Positions 22,969-35,369 are shown, counted from the first letter of the stretch. The stretch: 64,000 nt of DNA from Dryocosmus kuriphilus (GCA_038277395.1 CM076196.1:97036385-97100384); one strand, 5' to 3'. Notes: generated by a model from the sequence alone, not told the origin. Numbers and translations are program-made.

Positions 22969-24292
22969 TTATTTCTTCCCCTCGTTACCATGTACCCTCC
23001 CTATACGTTTCACACAATTTTTCTTTTTCTCACCATTCCATATCCACATATTACCGTTTAGCCACATCCTGTCTTTCCCTATCCATACCGTGTTCCCTTT
23101 CATTCTTTCACTCCATGCTCTCTGTTTCATCATCCACTTTCTTCTTCTTTCATTCCACGTCATATCCTCCTCTATTCTTTCTTTCCTCCCCTTTAAAACT
23201 TTATTTTTTCTCATAATATTATCTTTTTCTTCCTCTCTTCTTACTTTCACTATATATATATATATATATATATATACACTCGATTGACCTTTATTCTCCC
23301 TTCCCACCCAAATTTACATCTTCCACATGCACTTTTGTCCCAATTTCCCCTAACGACCTTTCCTCTTCTTCTCTTCCTGATTCACTATCCACTTTCATTC
23401 CTGTAATCACTATATTTCTACTACGTTTCGTCTTCTCTTTTTTTTCCATTTTACTTTCTAATTCTCTCAATCTTGATTTCATTCTCACATTTTCTAGGAT
23501 AACATTCTCATTCAATTCTTTTATTTTCTCTCCTTTTCTTACCCCTTCATCCACTTTCTTTCTGTCCTCAGATTCACATTCTAGATTTCTCACTCTTTCT
23601 TCCAACTTTTCCATATCAAGGTTTCTCTCTTTCTCACTCATTCTTTGCTTTTTCCCGATATCCTCCAACTGTTTCCAAACCTTATCTTTTTCTTGCCGCC
23701 ACACCAGATCCCATTCTTCCCACTTTTCTCTAACTTTCCTCATTTCATCCCAGACCTCATCCCCTCTCTTTTTTATGGCATTCAGACTGCGGTTCGTTTC
23801 CTCTCTAAACCCTTTAATGAGACTTTCCAGATTCTCTAGAACGACTTTCCTTTTTGCCTTATTCCTCTCCGGTGGAGACTTTTTCTTCAGCTTTTTCCGC
23901 AACTTCTCTTCTCCCTGTTCATTCCCCTCTCCTTCCCTTGATCTTTTACTATCTTCCGTCTTGTCCCCCTCATCGCTTTTATTCGTTAACCTTCCCCCCT
24001 GTCACCACTTGATAAAAAGTTGTCTCGATCCTAAACTGCTAGATCTCGACCTACTAATCAGTTCCCGATTTGACGGTCTACCTCGAGTTCTTCTGTCGGC
24101 TAGTCCCCCTTCTTCCTCACCCCTCACAAAGTTTCCCGGCGTAATAAACTGCATCTCTCCATCATCAGTACTATCTCCAGCATCACCCTTACCCTTCCCT
24201 GTTTCGCCGGCCGCAGTAGGCTCATCAGCACTGAGGTTATCTACCTGCTGCTGCCCTCTACTGGCCCTCGTTGGGCTCCCCATTGTAAACAT
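22969..24292 (-). pseudogene. LINE ORF1 with long coiled coil
   Basis: It starts at 24292 with MFTMGSPTRASRGQQQVDN, a low-complexity Ser/Gly/Asp-rich head. The segment 23902-23291 is a highly charged Glu/Lys/Arg coiled coil with stretches such as KWEEWDLVWRQEKDKVWKQL and EKLEERVRNLECESEDRKK. A frameshift separates head and coil. A TA microsatellite at 23251-23275 interrupts the coil's C-terminal side, and a further Lys/Arg/Trp-rich piece runs to 22969. ORF1 proteins of this kind bind the LINE RNA. I see no RRM or CCHC knuckle with confidence. Confidence 0.65.
23251..23275. repeat. (TA)n microsatellite
   Basis: Pure TA run within the LINE ORF1 region; probably secondary. Confidence 0.8.
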
Positions 24293-24577
24293 GCTGGTCT
24301 AACTTACCGATCTACTCTCCCTTATCTTCCCTCTCACTTTTCCGACCTCGTCAACTAACCTCTAAAGTCTCACTTTCGACTTTCGTTTCAACCCTTTTAA
24401 CTTTACAAAACAACTCCCCCACAGTACCACACAACCCTTTCACTACACTCACCTTCCTTATCACGTTTCACCTCAATCGCACCTTCACACCCATCGCCAA
24501 AATCAAAAAAGATAGCACAGAATAAACACACGTCTTTACCTTTCGGTACCGGAAACGGAAGCCATCCCTTCTTTCCT

Positions 24578-25877
24578 AATTTATTGCAAAGTTCCGCTAA
24601 TATCTTTTCATATGGAAAGAATGCTTTACCATTCAAATTTATTATTTCTTTCAATAATCAAAATATATTTGCTTCCACACATATTATTACGCTTCACCAC
24701 AAAAAGTAATTGTTTTGTCATGAATCATAAAATTTATTCGACTTTTTTTAACATTATTGTTCCTTTGCATTGACAAAACCTACAATTAAAAATAATTTTT
24801 AAACAAATTTTCCGAGGACATCAATTCTTAAGCTTAGTAAAAGTAAAAACGATGTGAAAACTATTTTTAAATATTTATAAAAAAAAAGTTTTACTATCTG
24901 GAAGATGTTTAATAAGAAACTAAAACAAATTTGTTTTCAGTGTCCATGAATTTTTATATAAGTTTTTTAACACTTTACAAGAAAGTTTGAAATGAAAATT
25001 GGTTCATTTTTGCATTTTATAAAAATACTTCTACATATTTTTTTCAATTAAGAAAAATTGTTAATTAAAAGCATGAAAATAATATTTCAAAACTTTCTAC
25101 AAATAAAAATACTGAAAGTTTACTCCAAAAAGAAAAAAATATTTTCACGTGAATCCTTACGCAAAACTAATTTTGTACATTTCACATAAAATTTTACTAA
25201 GTTTCCCGAAAAATATTTATCTCCTCTGAAGATAAAATTTTCAAATAGAAATTTCTGTTATAAATTTTACGACTTTTTTCACGGTCTAAGCACATTATTA
25301 TTAGTTATTATTATTTAATGACACTTTTTTATCTAAAATAAAACTTTAAAATTTATTTTGAACAACAATGTATGGAAGCGAATGCTTTACCAAGAAAAAT
25401 CTTAATTTTTTCTCTCTATTGTAAATCTAATAGATACATCGATAATACTTCTCTAGTATTATTCTTTTATATGAGTCAAATTTTCCGAATAAAAATTATT
25501 TTAAAAAGTTTTAGGAATTTTTTCATCGATCCTAAAATTTAGTCTAGTTTTTCTAACATTATTGTTCCTCTGCGTAGACAAATTTTACAACCAAAAATAA
25601 TTTTTAGATAAAATTTCCAAGATCATCAATGCTTAAGTTCATTAAAAATAAAAATGATGCAGTATAAGTAATATTTTAAAACATGTTTAAAAAAATGTTT
25701 TCTAATCGACTTATCTGGAAAATTTTTGACAAAAAGCAAAACAAAATGTTTCGAAACATTTTTGTGAGCAAAAATTATTTTTAGGTGGATACTTTATCGC
25801 AAAAAAGGAACTTTTCACAGTGCTCATAAAAATTTGTATAAAATTTACTAACATTTATAAAAGCGTTTAACAACTAG
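24578..25877 (-). repeat. AT-rich dispersed repeat, copy i (right part)
   Basis: Continues the copy broken by the LINE. It contains an internal tandem pair with a period of about 790 bases: AAAAATAATTTTTA...CATCAAT.CTTAAG near 24790 and again near 25575. The blocks recur inverted at 36355-37005 and 49449-50576. Confidence 0.65.
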
Positions 25878-25879
25878 TA

Positions 25880-26788
25880 CGAGGGCCTACCCAAAAGAAA
25901 CCGAACTGATGTTGTGGGGAGCGGAGTTGTTGTAGTACCGGGTTTTTGTCGGTAGGTGCGTGTAGAGGCACTTTTCACCAGTTAGTATGCCAACTGCTAT
26001 CACTGTGTAAGGTTGCATTTGGTGTGTGTAATTTTTTTTGTGACTGTTGCTTTGCGCGCTCGTCGTTTTTTGTGATGGTTGATTTTCGTGATCAGCGTGC
26101 CAACGTGAGGTTTTGCTTCCTGCTCGGGAAAACGGGCACAGAAACTCTTCAAATGTTGAAAACGGCCTACAAGGATGATGCTATGGGAAAAACTCAAGTG
26201 TTCGAGTGGTTTTCTCGTTTTAAAAGTGGGGAAATGTCAATTGACGATCAACCTCGCTCTGGACGTCCTTCGACGGCCCGAACCGACGAAAATGTTGAAA
26301 AAATTCGTGAAATCATCCTGGAAGATTTACCTGGAAGTCTTGAAAAGATTGCGCAACAGTTTACGACGGAAAAGGCCTGATTTGTGGCAGTCGGGGGACT
26401 GGTTTTTCCACCACGACAACGCCCTTGCTCACACAGCTCTTTCTGTGCGCCGATTTTTGACCAAAAATAGCATGGCCACTGTTCCTCACCCACCCTATTC
26501 ACCCGATTTAGCCCCCTGTGACTTTTTTTTATTTCCCCCGAATGAAAAGGGAAATGAAAGGAAAGCGTTTTGCGGACGTAGCTGAAGTGAAGCAAAAAAA
26601 CGACGGAGGCGCTGTCAAGCATCACAAAAGAGGAATTTAAAAAATGTTTCGAACAATGGAATAAGAGATTAGATAAGTGTATTGTCTCCAATGGAGAGTA
26701 CTTTGAAGGAGATTAAATGTTTTTTGTAGAAAAATCAAAATAATAACTTTGTACAGAAGTAGTTCGGTTTCTTTTGGGTAGGCCCTCG
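25880..26788 (+). mobile_element. mariner-type transposon, internally deleted
   Basis: The 28-base terminal inverted repeats at 25880-25907 and 26761-26788 are perfect matches (CGAGGGCCTACCCAAAAGAA at the start). A TA lies at each side (25878-25879 and 26789-26790), the mariner target duplication. The length of 909 bases against a usual 1.3 kb shows an internal deletion of about 0.4 kb. It sits inside the AT-rich repeat. Confidence 0.95.
26075..26716 (+). pseudogene. mariner transposase, deletion derivative
   Basis: The ATG at 26075 opens MVDFRDQRANVRFCFLLGKT, the first helix-turn-helix. Next come VFEWFSRFKSGEMSIDDQPR and SGRPSTARTDENVEKIREII, the usual second DNA-binding region. After LEKIAQQFTTEK at about 26372 the sequence jumps to RPDLWQSGDWFFHHDNALAH (frame changed) and HPPYSPDLAPCDFFLFP. 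So the first catalytic Asp region and everything around it is deleted, while the second Asp (HHDN) and third (YSPDLAPCD) remain. A frameshift at the C run near 26537 precedes the genuine C-terminus, which ends SNGEYFEGD at 26716. It cannot be active, but the intact TIRs would allow mobilisation in trans. Confidence 0.95.
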
Positions 26789-26789
26789 T

Positions 26790-27060
26790 ATATAATTTTT
26801 TTATATAAGTAGGAAATTAGTAGATAAACTTTAAGTTTTATAAAAACGCGTCTACCTATATCAATCAAGAAAAGTTGTTAATGAAAAATAGTTTTAAAAA
26901 TCTGCTCACTTCGTTCGCACATTCTCATCACGCGCTTCGGTCGCAAGATTGAGCGCGCCTAGGGCGCACGATGTGGTGGCTGTCGGGCTTTGCGTTCCGA
27001 TATGCTTAAACCTCGCGCTTCGCACTCGGATGTTTTTGGTCCTCACATTTCGTGCTTGGT
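26790..27060 (-). repeat. End of AT-rich repeat copy i, then GC-motif patch
   Basis: 26790-26890 matches 36780-36890 inverted. From 26930 there are CGCGCTTCGGTCGC and CTCGCGCTTCGCACTCG motifs like those ending the higher-order repeat copies. Confidence 0.55.
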
Positions 27061-28099
27061 TTTCGTTAGTTGAGTCTTAAGGGATAGCACTACCCTAGGA
27101 TTTTGAAAAAATCGATTTTTCTTTCTTTGCTTAAACAGTGCTTTAATATCATATGAAAACATTATGCACTTTGTTCTACAGTAGAAAAAAAACATTTTTA
27201 ATGGCTCTGCCATCGATTTTCCTGCAAAGCCTCGTAACGCACGCTAAACACGATGAATCACTCACGTGCCGCGTTTTATATAAATATATATTATATATTT
27301 TGTCGTGTTGAAGTGAATAACATGAATAGTATGAGTAATAATACACCAGTGTATAATGAAAGAAAATCAGAACGTGAATGGCCACGTGTATGGTGCAGGC
27401 ATTGCAGATTAAAGGTAAACAAAAATTTCGTCGTTTTAACAGCTTGTAAAACTTTAAACGCGAGTTTCTCGAAATCACTTTTACCAAACTTGCCAGACAC
27501 CTTTCTTCAAGACGGTCACGTATCAGTCTGAAAATTTTAACAGTAATTTCACAATTAGATTCTCCAAAAAAGTATGTAGCCGTTTTTTGATTTATTTTAA
27601 ACTTTTTTTTGTAAACAATTTATTGCTTGTTTTTTGGCTAAAAATCGACTACTACTCCAAAAGTGCACCATTTCTACAAAATTTGAAAAAAAAACGTAAG
27701 TACTTTGATGTACAATAGTATATAGTTTTTAAATGTTTTGGGTTTTTTGTTTCAGCTTTTATATTCTACGAAAAAACTGTCCGGCAGTGGAGTGACTTTT
27801 TAAAAAGGCGACCTGGAACTTCAGCTCTTTTACCGCCATTTTGTATCATTATTGAATAAAAAATTTCTTTCGGTACTTAGATGTATGCTAAATTAAATAA
27901 CCTCTCTAAAAAGAATTCCCATTCCTTTTGTTATACCTCCAAAAAAAAAATGTTAAAGATAGACGATTTTTCGGCCGCTAGAGTAGTGTTACACATTAAA
28001 CTTTTAAAACACCTACTTTTAATGAAATTATTAAATTTGTATTATGTTAAAAAAATTAGAAACAAAATTATTTTACTTAAGGCTCTATCGGCCTTAAGG
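27061..28099. other. Unassigned stretch with short frames
   Basis: A plus-strand frame from about 27322 reads MNSMSNNTPVYNERKSEREW, then VWCRHCRLKVNKNF with one Cys pair. It ends at 27531 and has no family match I can make. The rest is AT-rich. Possibly a first exon of an unknown transposon gene. Confidence 0.25.
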
Positions 28100-31000
28100 A
28101 ACACATTCTCATCACGTCACTCGCGCTTCGCGCTCGACACTTAATTATTTTTTAAACCATTGTCGACTGATACAGTTTTTTTGTGATTTTCTACATTTGT
28201 CTAAATTTCAACAATGCAAGTTTTCGATTCTTAAAAGTAAAACGATGAGTATTATAAAAAAAATGGTCAAAAGCAAAAGTGTACATATTCTGCACGTAAA
28301 TACTCTTACTTCTTAATATTTTTTTGTGTGTTGCATATTTTGACCAGAAAATAGAATTAAAATAATAGAATTAAAATTCTTTCGTATCTGGCATAGTTTA
28401 CCCGGAAAATGGATTTTTTGATTTTGTACAAACCGTTTATGATGGATAAAACCATAAACGATAGTTAAAATTAATATTTAAATATATAAACTATACCAAC
28501 CATCCTTTAAAGGGAACATTCAATAAGTTCTCAAAAAAACTTTAAGTAAAAGTATTCAATACTTTATGTTTTATAAAAAATGTTCTCGCCAGGGTTGCGA
28601 CCACCCCATTCTGTCAAGTATGTAATTCTACATAAGTGTGTCACAAAAGGGTTAAATGTGGGTGGTTAATGAAGTCGTCCTTTATTTTTGGACCGTGAAG
28701 AATTGTGCCAAAGGGTAATCCAATCCGATTAGTACTTCGAAAGTTATCGTGGAACAGACGCCGACAACGACAACGACGACAGCACAGGCAGACACCAACG
28801 TAAAACATGTTTTCTCTGATTCAGGGGGTCTCAAAACGTGGACATTTGATGAAAACTGGCGGGCTCAAATGTTACATAAATCTAACACCTTCTCTGATGA
28901 GAAATGTAAAAATTGTATTTTTCAACCAAACTACGTTTTTGATATACTTTAATCGACTGGTAAACGTGAGAAACGTGATGAGAATGAGCGGGCAGATTTC
29001 TTAATAACCTTTATTAATTTTCTTATTAACTTTATAGTAATGTATTTTATGATTAAAACAGCTGTTATACGTTTCATGAATAAACTATGCGTTGGATCAA
29101 AAAAAGGTTTCGAGAAAATTTGTAGATCTTTTTAAGGTGAACAAGTTTGTTTATTATCATTTTTTTCGTATCTTGCATAGTCTTGGTGAAAAGCGGATTT
29201 CTTTTTATTTAATAACATATTTCACGAATAACTCAAAAACAATTCGTCTTTCTATCAAAAAATGGTTAATACGAAATTTGTAGATCGTTTTGAGCTGAAC
29301 AACTTGGTTTATAATAATTTTTTTCGTATCTTGAATATCTTGGCAAGAAACCACAGTTTTTAATTGTTAATAACGTTTTCTCGATTAAAACAAAAAGCCT
29401 GAACTTTATCAAAAAATAGTTGAAACAAAATTTGTACATTTTTTGAGATAAACAATTTTACTCACTACTGTTTTTTTTGTATCTCGCATAGTTTATTCGA
29501 AAAATGGATTTTTCGAACTTGTAAAAACCGTTTTTTGCTTGATAAAACCATAACGGCTGGGCAAAAACTGCTGGTTAACAAACTTGTCCTTCCTTTTTGC
29601 ACCCTAAAGAAGTGTGCCAAAGCGCAATCTAATCCGATTAGTACTTCGAACGTTATCGTGGGAATATACGATGAAAACGACAACGACAACAGACGGACAC
29701 GGTCGTAAAAAGAGTTCTTTCTCACTCAGGGGATCACCAAACATTGAGATTTCATGAAATCCGCGAAAGACAGTTTTCACATAAAACTAGTACCTCCTCA
29801 TTGAGATCAGAATGTAAAAATTGCATTTTTCAGCCACACTGTGTGAAAAATTAAGAAATTCACGTTTTTGGTATACTTTCATTGACTGGTAAGCGTGAGA
29901 AACGTGATGAGAATGCGCCTGAGGAGCGGGCAGATTTTTTAATAACCTGCACTAACTTTCTTATTAACTTTATAGTAATGTATTTTTTGATTAAAACAAC
30001 TATTATTCGTTTCATGAATAAATTATGCGTTGGATCAAAAAATATTTTTAAGAAAATTTGTAGATCTTTTTAAGGTAAATAACTTTGCTTATTATCATTT
30101 TTTTCGTATCTTGCATAGCTTTGGTGAAGAGTGGATTTGTTTGTGTTTAATAATATATTTCACGAATAACTCAAAAACTATGCGTCTTTCCGAAAAAAAT
30201 TATATAGAGAAAATTTGTAAATCTTTTTAAGGTGAATAACTTTGTTTATTATGGCTTTTTCCGTACCTTGCATATTTTGGCGGGAGATTTGAATTGTTAA
30301 TTTTTAAAAAGAAATTATGATGGAAAAACCAGAACCGTTGGTCAAAAACCGCTGGTTAACGAACTAGTCCTTACTTTTCACGCCTTAAAGAAGTCTGCCA
30401 AAGCACAAATCAATCCGATTAGTCCTTCGAAAGTTATCGCGTTCACAGGCTACAGCAACTACACATAAAACTAATTCCTTTCTCATTGAGATGAGAATGT
30501 AATAATAAAAATTGCATTTTTCAGCCAGACTATGTGAAAAATTAAGAATTTTGCGTTTTTGCTATACTTTAATTGACTGATAAGCGTGAGGAACGTGATA
30601 AAAATGCGCCTGAGTAGCGGGCAGATTTTTTAATAACCTTTACTGACTTTCTTATTAACTTTATAGTAATATATTTTTTGATTAAAACAACTATTATACG
30701 TTTCATGAATAAACGTTGCGTTCGGTCAAAAAATATTTTAAAGCAAATTTTTAGATCTTTTTAAGGTGAACAACTTTGTTTATTATTTTCTTTTTTCTTA
30801 TCTTGCATAGTTTTGGTGAAAAGTGGATTTGTTTGTATTAAGAAAATATTTCACGAATAACTCAAAAACTATGCGTCTTCACGAAAAAATGATAGAAAGC
30901 AAATTTTTAGATCTTTTTAAGGTGAATAACTTTGTTTATTATGATTTTTTTCGTATCTTGCATATTTTTTAGGGAAATTTGAATTGTTAATTTTTAGAAA

Positions 31001-31225
31001 GAAATTATGATGGATAAAACTAGAACCGTTAGTCAAAAACCGCTGGTTAACGAAGTCATCCTTACTTTTCAGGCCTTAAACAAATCTGCCAAAGCGTAAT
31101 CCAATCCAATTAGTCCATGAAAAGTTATCGTGTTCACGGATTACAACAGTGAAAACGAAATTCCGAGAAAGTCTGTTTTCACATAAGACTAATACCTTTC
31201 TCACTGAGATGAGAATGTACTAATA
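28100..31225 (-). repeat. Higher-order tandem repeat, array B
   Basis: Minus-strand array. The boundary phrase GAGATGAGAATGTA (or a variant) recurs at about 31205, 30485, 29805 and 28900, giving units of about 0.7-0.9 kb. Each unit has the conserved core (TCCAATCCGATTAGT, a GACAAC run, CATGAAATCCGCG) plus a variable number of roughly 150-base subunits. The left end carries CACTCGCGCTTCGCGCTCG near 28119, mirroring the end of copy A. Confidence 0.75.
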
Positions 31226-31670
31226 TTTGAAAACCTACAAATAAATCAAAGTGAAAGTTTACTCCAGAAAGAAATAATATTTTTTACGTGAACACTAACG
31301 TAAAACTAAAATTTTGTTGCATTTTACATAAAAAATTACCTAGTTTCACTAATACTCTCTTCTGAAGCATAGGAAGTATGCATACTTACCACTTCGAAAA
31401 ACACTAAATCAAAGTAGAAATCAACAGGTTTAGGTGAATATTCCTTAATTAGATCTCGTTAATGGTGGACTTTCACAGCAATGACTAATATAAGATATTA
31501 TTCAAATGGTTGAAAGAGGTACTTTACTCTATAAATGTGCTAAAACTTTATACAAGGGAACTTTTAAGATTTAGATCAAGTCATAATATTTTTAAGGGAG
31601 AGCATTAATAAAAAGAATAAAATAAAATTTGCTCCTTTTCTTTACATTTTAGTGAGAAATTTAATATCTA
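31226..31670 (-). repeat. AT-rich dispersed repeat, copy ii
   Basis: Mirrors 36355-36790: ACAAATAAATCAAA, GCATAGGAAGTATGCATACT and TTAAGATTTAGATCAAGTCA all reappear inverted. With copy iii it forms inverted arms about 4.7 kb apart. Confidence 0.7.
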
Positions 31671-31679
31671 CCCCGTCTA

Positions 31680-32181
31680 TAAGGATAGGGGGGGGGGGAG
31701 GTAAAAAATGTGTCGCGGGGCGGGAGAGTTGGGGTACTCACTCCCTTCGTTTAGTTTCTGGAACCGACCTAGGATGGACAGGGCTGTTGGTGGGGTATGG
31801 TGTTGAGGATGGATAGATTGTGCACTTCCTCAAGTAGTTGTCCAGGTCGTGCATCCCCTTTGGGACGGCCGTACGAGAGGTTGGGGGGAGGGGAGATCGT
31901 GTGATATCGCCCCTTATAAACCTATCCCACAATGAGATGCCGTCCATTAAGGAGGAAGGCCCGGAATATCAATAGCGGGACAAATGGGTGACGATTGCGT
32001 CCTTTGTTTAAAATTTTGTGGGTAGGGGGAGGTAAGAGAGGAAGGATGAGGGAGGAGGAAGGATGAGGGGGTGCGTAGGAGTAAGACCCTCGGAGACATA
32101 GACGGGGTGAGCCCTCAGCGAGCTCACAACCCGGTGAGAGGGGGTTGGTGAGGGGTCGCTAGGTTGTCCTTTTTTTTCTTT
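31680..32181 (-). other. GC-richer stretch with a short Pro-rich frame
   Basis: It begins with a G11 run (31687-31697). The minus strand at 31738-31947 reads MDGISLWDRFIRGDITRSPL and on, Pro/Ser/Thr-rich. No family recognised. Composition differs sharply from the AT-rich flanks, so it is inserted DNA. Confidence 0.35.
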
Positions 32182-33009
32182 TTAGAAGGCGGAGACGCGG
32201 ATTTTAAAACCTAAGGTGGCGCTTCGCGTTATCGTAGCGGGGACGTTTTGTTGGGGGAGGCTCGAGCAGGGAAGGCGAGAAAGTCTCAGGGGTGCAATCT
32301 GCCGCGAGGTAAGTGACGTCGTCGTCCGAACTCGGGCTGGTAACTCGGACTGTTCTCCGGCACGATCAATCTGACGAGGGGATCCAGGAGCCTCGGGTAT
32401 CCATTTACGAATGAATTCGCTAGGCGATGGTAAAGGGGCCATCAGCGGCACCCGTAACTCCCACGTGCGGGGTGGAGAGTTGAAGGAATTCAAGCGAATC
32501 AGCGAATGGTTTGGTTGGCGATTCTGCGTCAGGTTTCTAGGCGGCAACGCACACCGTGGTTCAGTGACGAACGGGGGCACCCGCAATACAAGAGGCGTGA
32601 CCCTGTGCGTCGAGGGTCTTCACGTTCGCGGATCGCGCGCTCCCCTTCCACATCGGCGGATTTCAAGGAGATTCCAGCTTTCTTCCACGAAAAGTTCCGG
32701 TGTCTCAGGATCGTAACTCGGAACGGTGTTTTCACGTTGTTGGATCTCCGTGGCGTAACGCGCTTGTTCGATTGCGGCTTCGCGCACCCAACGACGACGA
32801 GTCCGTGGATTGGCCCTTGCCCGCCGTGTAGCCTCTGGCATATAAGATGTATGGTGAATGCGGACTGGGAAAAATGTCAGCCAAGCGCGCGAAGGTCCGA
32901 CGCCACAACACACAAAGGGAAAATTGAATATGACGCGATGCGACATGGAGTTCAGTGGGACGAAGAAAACGTAGTCCCGACAAGGCGCTGGAAAGCTCGA
33001 CTCGAACAA
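32182..33009 (-). pseudogene. Arg/Pro-rich ORF with one internal stop, unrecognised
   Basis: Two minus-strand frames, 33009-32620 and 32586-32182, are in the same phase and separated by a single stop region near 32617. Together they give up to about 275 codons. Recognisable stretches are MPEATRRARANPRTRRRWVR (from about 32841) and SEFIRKWIPEAPGSPRQIDR. Upstream on the same strand, AATAAAAGGAAATAAAG at about 33055 looks like tandem polyadenylation signals of an LTR. A retrotransposon gag-like ORF after an LTR and leader is possible, but I see no zinc knuckle and no pol. Confidence 0.35.
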
Positions 33010-33690
33010 GGAAACTCCTCAATGAAAATGCTGCTTTTTCGTGTAACTTTATTTCCTTTTATTGAAAGAGAGGCGGAGCTCACGCGACCGACTCTCGGAT
33101 GGCTCAGCGCAACTCGACTCTTACTTGCTCGTTACCAGCGTTCTCAGGCGGACCAAAGGAACAGATAGTACTAAGTCAGTGAAATTATGGTACCAACTGT
33201 AGAATTATAGTACGTTTCAGAAAATCAACAAATTGCCAATCTAAGAACAATTAAAAACCTAGATCGAGTAGAATTGAACATATTTTTTTTAAATTAAATA
33301 TTTTATGGTATATGAGAATGTTCGATCTATATAAATGATATAAATGGAGGTAGTTCTTGCGATATGTGCACTCTCCTTCCCTCTCCTTTCTCTCCGCCGC
33401 TTTTACTCTTCAACACGTAGATGAGAAACCAAGAAACTGTTCTTTGCCAGGTGTGGGTTGAAATAATTTGCATCGGGTAACATCTGGTTATTTATTAATT
33501 TTTTTATAATAGAATATACTGCTTTATTTACTCACAGGGAGACAGTAATTTTTTTAATTATCTAGTTACCGAATCACAGTATCAAATGATCTAATCATAA
33601 CATCACAGTAATTAAGTATAATCTAGTTACAGAATCACAGCGATTATAATTACAACTTAGTCACAGCATTAAATTACAACTGATTCAGAC

Positions 33691-34433
33691 TCAATAGTTT
33701 CGTTTTGCAAAGGCTTTGGATACAAACATGCTGTAGTCATACTTCCGATTTCTTTTGCAGAAGGTTCGAAGGAAACACAATTTTTCACGCGCTGTGACGA
33801 TACGACCTTCAGCAGCATCATAAAATCTGAAAAAAGTTTTTGTTGGTTACAAAGAAACGTTTCTGTTTGTTACAAAATTTAGTTAATTACCTCACTAGAA
33901 TGCACATTGATTTTGTTGCAGAGATGTCTGTTGACTCGTCATCCATAATACTAAATTTCGACTTCTTCAATTTTTCTGTTAAGTCTTGTTTTTCGAACTC
34001 GCCCAGGACATGTTTCACAACGGCTGTTGCCTTTGTTTGTTTGCTTCAATTGCACATCTTTGAGAATTTTGGAGTCAGGGAAGCAGTCTTTCAACAAATC
34101 TACAAAATGGTCTGTTACGTTAAATGCCAAATGATGTTCTGCAAGGAACCCAGCCAATTTGATCTCTGCTCTTTTCGCAGCTTGGTTAACGGGAAGAGAT
34201 TTTTCTTTTTCGACAAAGCGTTGAATGGAAATCTGCTTTTCATGTGTCTTGTTTAACTTCTTATGTTTTTCAGAGTCTCCATGTTTTTTTATTACATGAA
34301 ATTCTGCAGTGATGTGTACATCACACCATACACAGTGGGCTTTCTGTGGATCGTTTGGATTTGGTCGTAGCCATTTGCAATAATCTTCTATTTTCAACCA
34401 CTCGTTTCTAAATTTTTGGGCTCGACGTTTCAC
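33691..34433 (-). pseudogene. hAT-like transposase N-terminal remnant, two exons
   Basis: The ATG at 34433 opens MKRRAQKFRNEWLKIEDYCK. A BED-like finger follows: HCVWCDVHITAEFHVIKKHG, then DSEKH. Then comes AFNVTDHFVDLLKDCFPDSK. A frameshift near 34050 is needed to continue into VVKHVLGEFEKQDLTEKLKK and SKFSIMDDESTDISATKSMC, the DESTD block being the start of the hAT-like catalytic region. The exon ends at 33891 with CTAGTGAG before GTAATT. A 64-base intron has TTTTTTCAG at its 3' end. The second exon (33826-33691) opens FYDAAEGRIVTA and stops at 33691, far short of a full transposase. It is a truncated derivative. Confidence 0.65.
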
Positions 34434-35300
34434 TGTCCAAGGCTCGTTTCTAAAATTCTACACAAATGTATAAAATAAATATCCGACACTAAAACTAAAA
34501 TTTGACTTTGAAAATTATTCAAGTTATCATTATCTAATAAAGATAGTGCAAGTATTTGTAGTGATCTCTTCAAGATTCAATATTACTAAAAAATTAATCT
34601 GGGAATTAGCGAGAAAATAAAAGGTTATGTGGTCAGTTTTTCTACGATATAGAAACTTACCATTTCCAAAGCGCCGCACATTTCACAGGCAAAAATAAAC
34701 CAAAATTCGCCCAAAATAACAATGGCATTTTGGCGCGAAACAAAAGGTGGTTATGTTAGATATAATCTATATAGTGTGCTGTATATATAGTGCTTTCGCG
34801 TTCTTAAACTTGACAAGAGAAGACGCACTATATTTTCTCTCAGTTTGGAACTTTCTGTTTATTTTGGTGGTATCATTTTTTCGCGAGAAATTTGAAAATT
34901 GTTATATCGCGCGTCGAAATGAAATTATAGTACATTTGCGTACTATAATGAGATCAGGATTTCGGATAGTACAGATAGTCAAATTATGGTACGTGTACTA
35001 TAATCATAGGACTGTTGAGAACCCTGCTCGTCATACATCTGCCCGTAGTTGGCAGGGAGCCCACCGATTGGCTGACACACGGCAACGGAGTCGCAGCCAA
35101 GCGGTGGGAGAAACAGCCTGTGCCCACTACCCGAGTTCCCTGCGTCGACGGCCGAGTTTCGCCTAACAATTATTCAAATCTTAAATTTAAAATGTAAAAT
35201 AAAAATATAAATTATTAATTAATCCTACCCAAATTTTACAGACTAATTTAACCTTAATTTACCTATAATTCCCCGCAAATGGGATAGTGATATCTCTAAT
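34434..35300. other. hAT-like element flank, no further gene
   Basis: AT-rich. Near 34916-35000 the phrases AAATTATAGTAC and AAATTATGGTACGTGTAC echo AAATTATGGTACC at 33183 and AATTATAGTACG at 33205, so the hAT-like copy may end near 33165 and 35010. I could not define clean terminal inverted repeats or an 8-base duplication. Confidence 0.35.
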
Positions 35301-35369
35301 AGGACGACTCTTCGAATACTTATTGAATAATAATGTAAAAACTTACTAATTTATTCGAACCGTCGTCCT
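35301..35369. repeat. Short hairpin-forming inverted repeat
   Basis: AGGACGACTCTTCGAATA at 35301 pairs with ATTCGAACCGTCGTCCT at 35353-35369 around an AT-rich loop. It may be a tiny MITE remnant. Confidence 0.6.

Larger units (their letters stand above)
19391..24577 (-). mobile_element. Near full-length LINE, two ORFs, decayed
   Basis: The copy splits the AT-rich repeat: sequence to 19390 and from 24578 matches either side of one point in the copy at 36340-36360. Minus-strand order is a 5' region, ORF1 (24292-22969) with coiled coil, and ORF2 (22832-19623) with apurinic-type endonuclease, RT and zinc-finger C-terminus. The coding strand is very purine-rich. Endonuclease and RT phrases resemble LINE proteins I recall from ants and other Hymenoptera. 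Confidence 0.8.

Noticed and set aside
22334..23287. A 317-codon plus-strand open frame rich in Ser, Phe, Leu and Pro
   Set aside because: It is antisense to the purine-rich LINE coding strand; the open frame follows from the scarcity of A on this strand, and the product is low-complexity.
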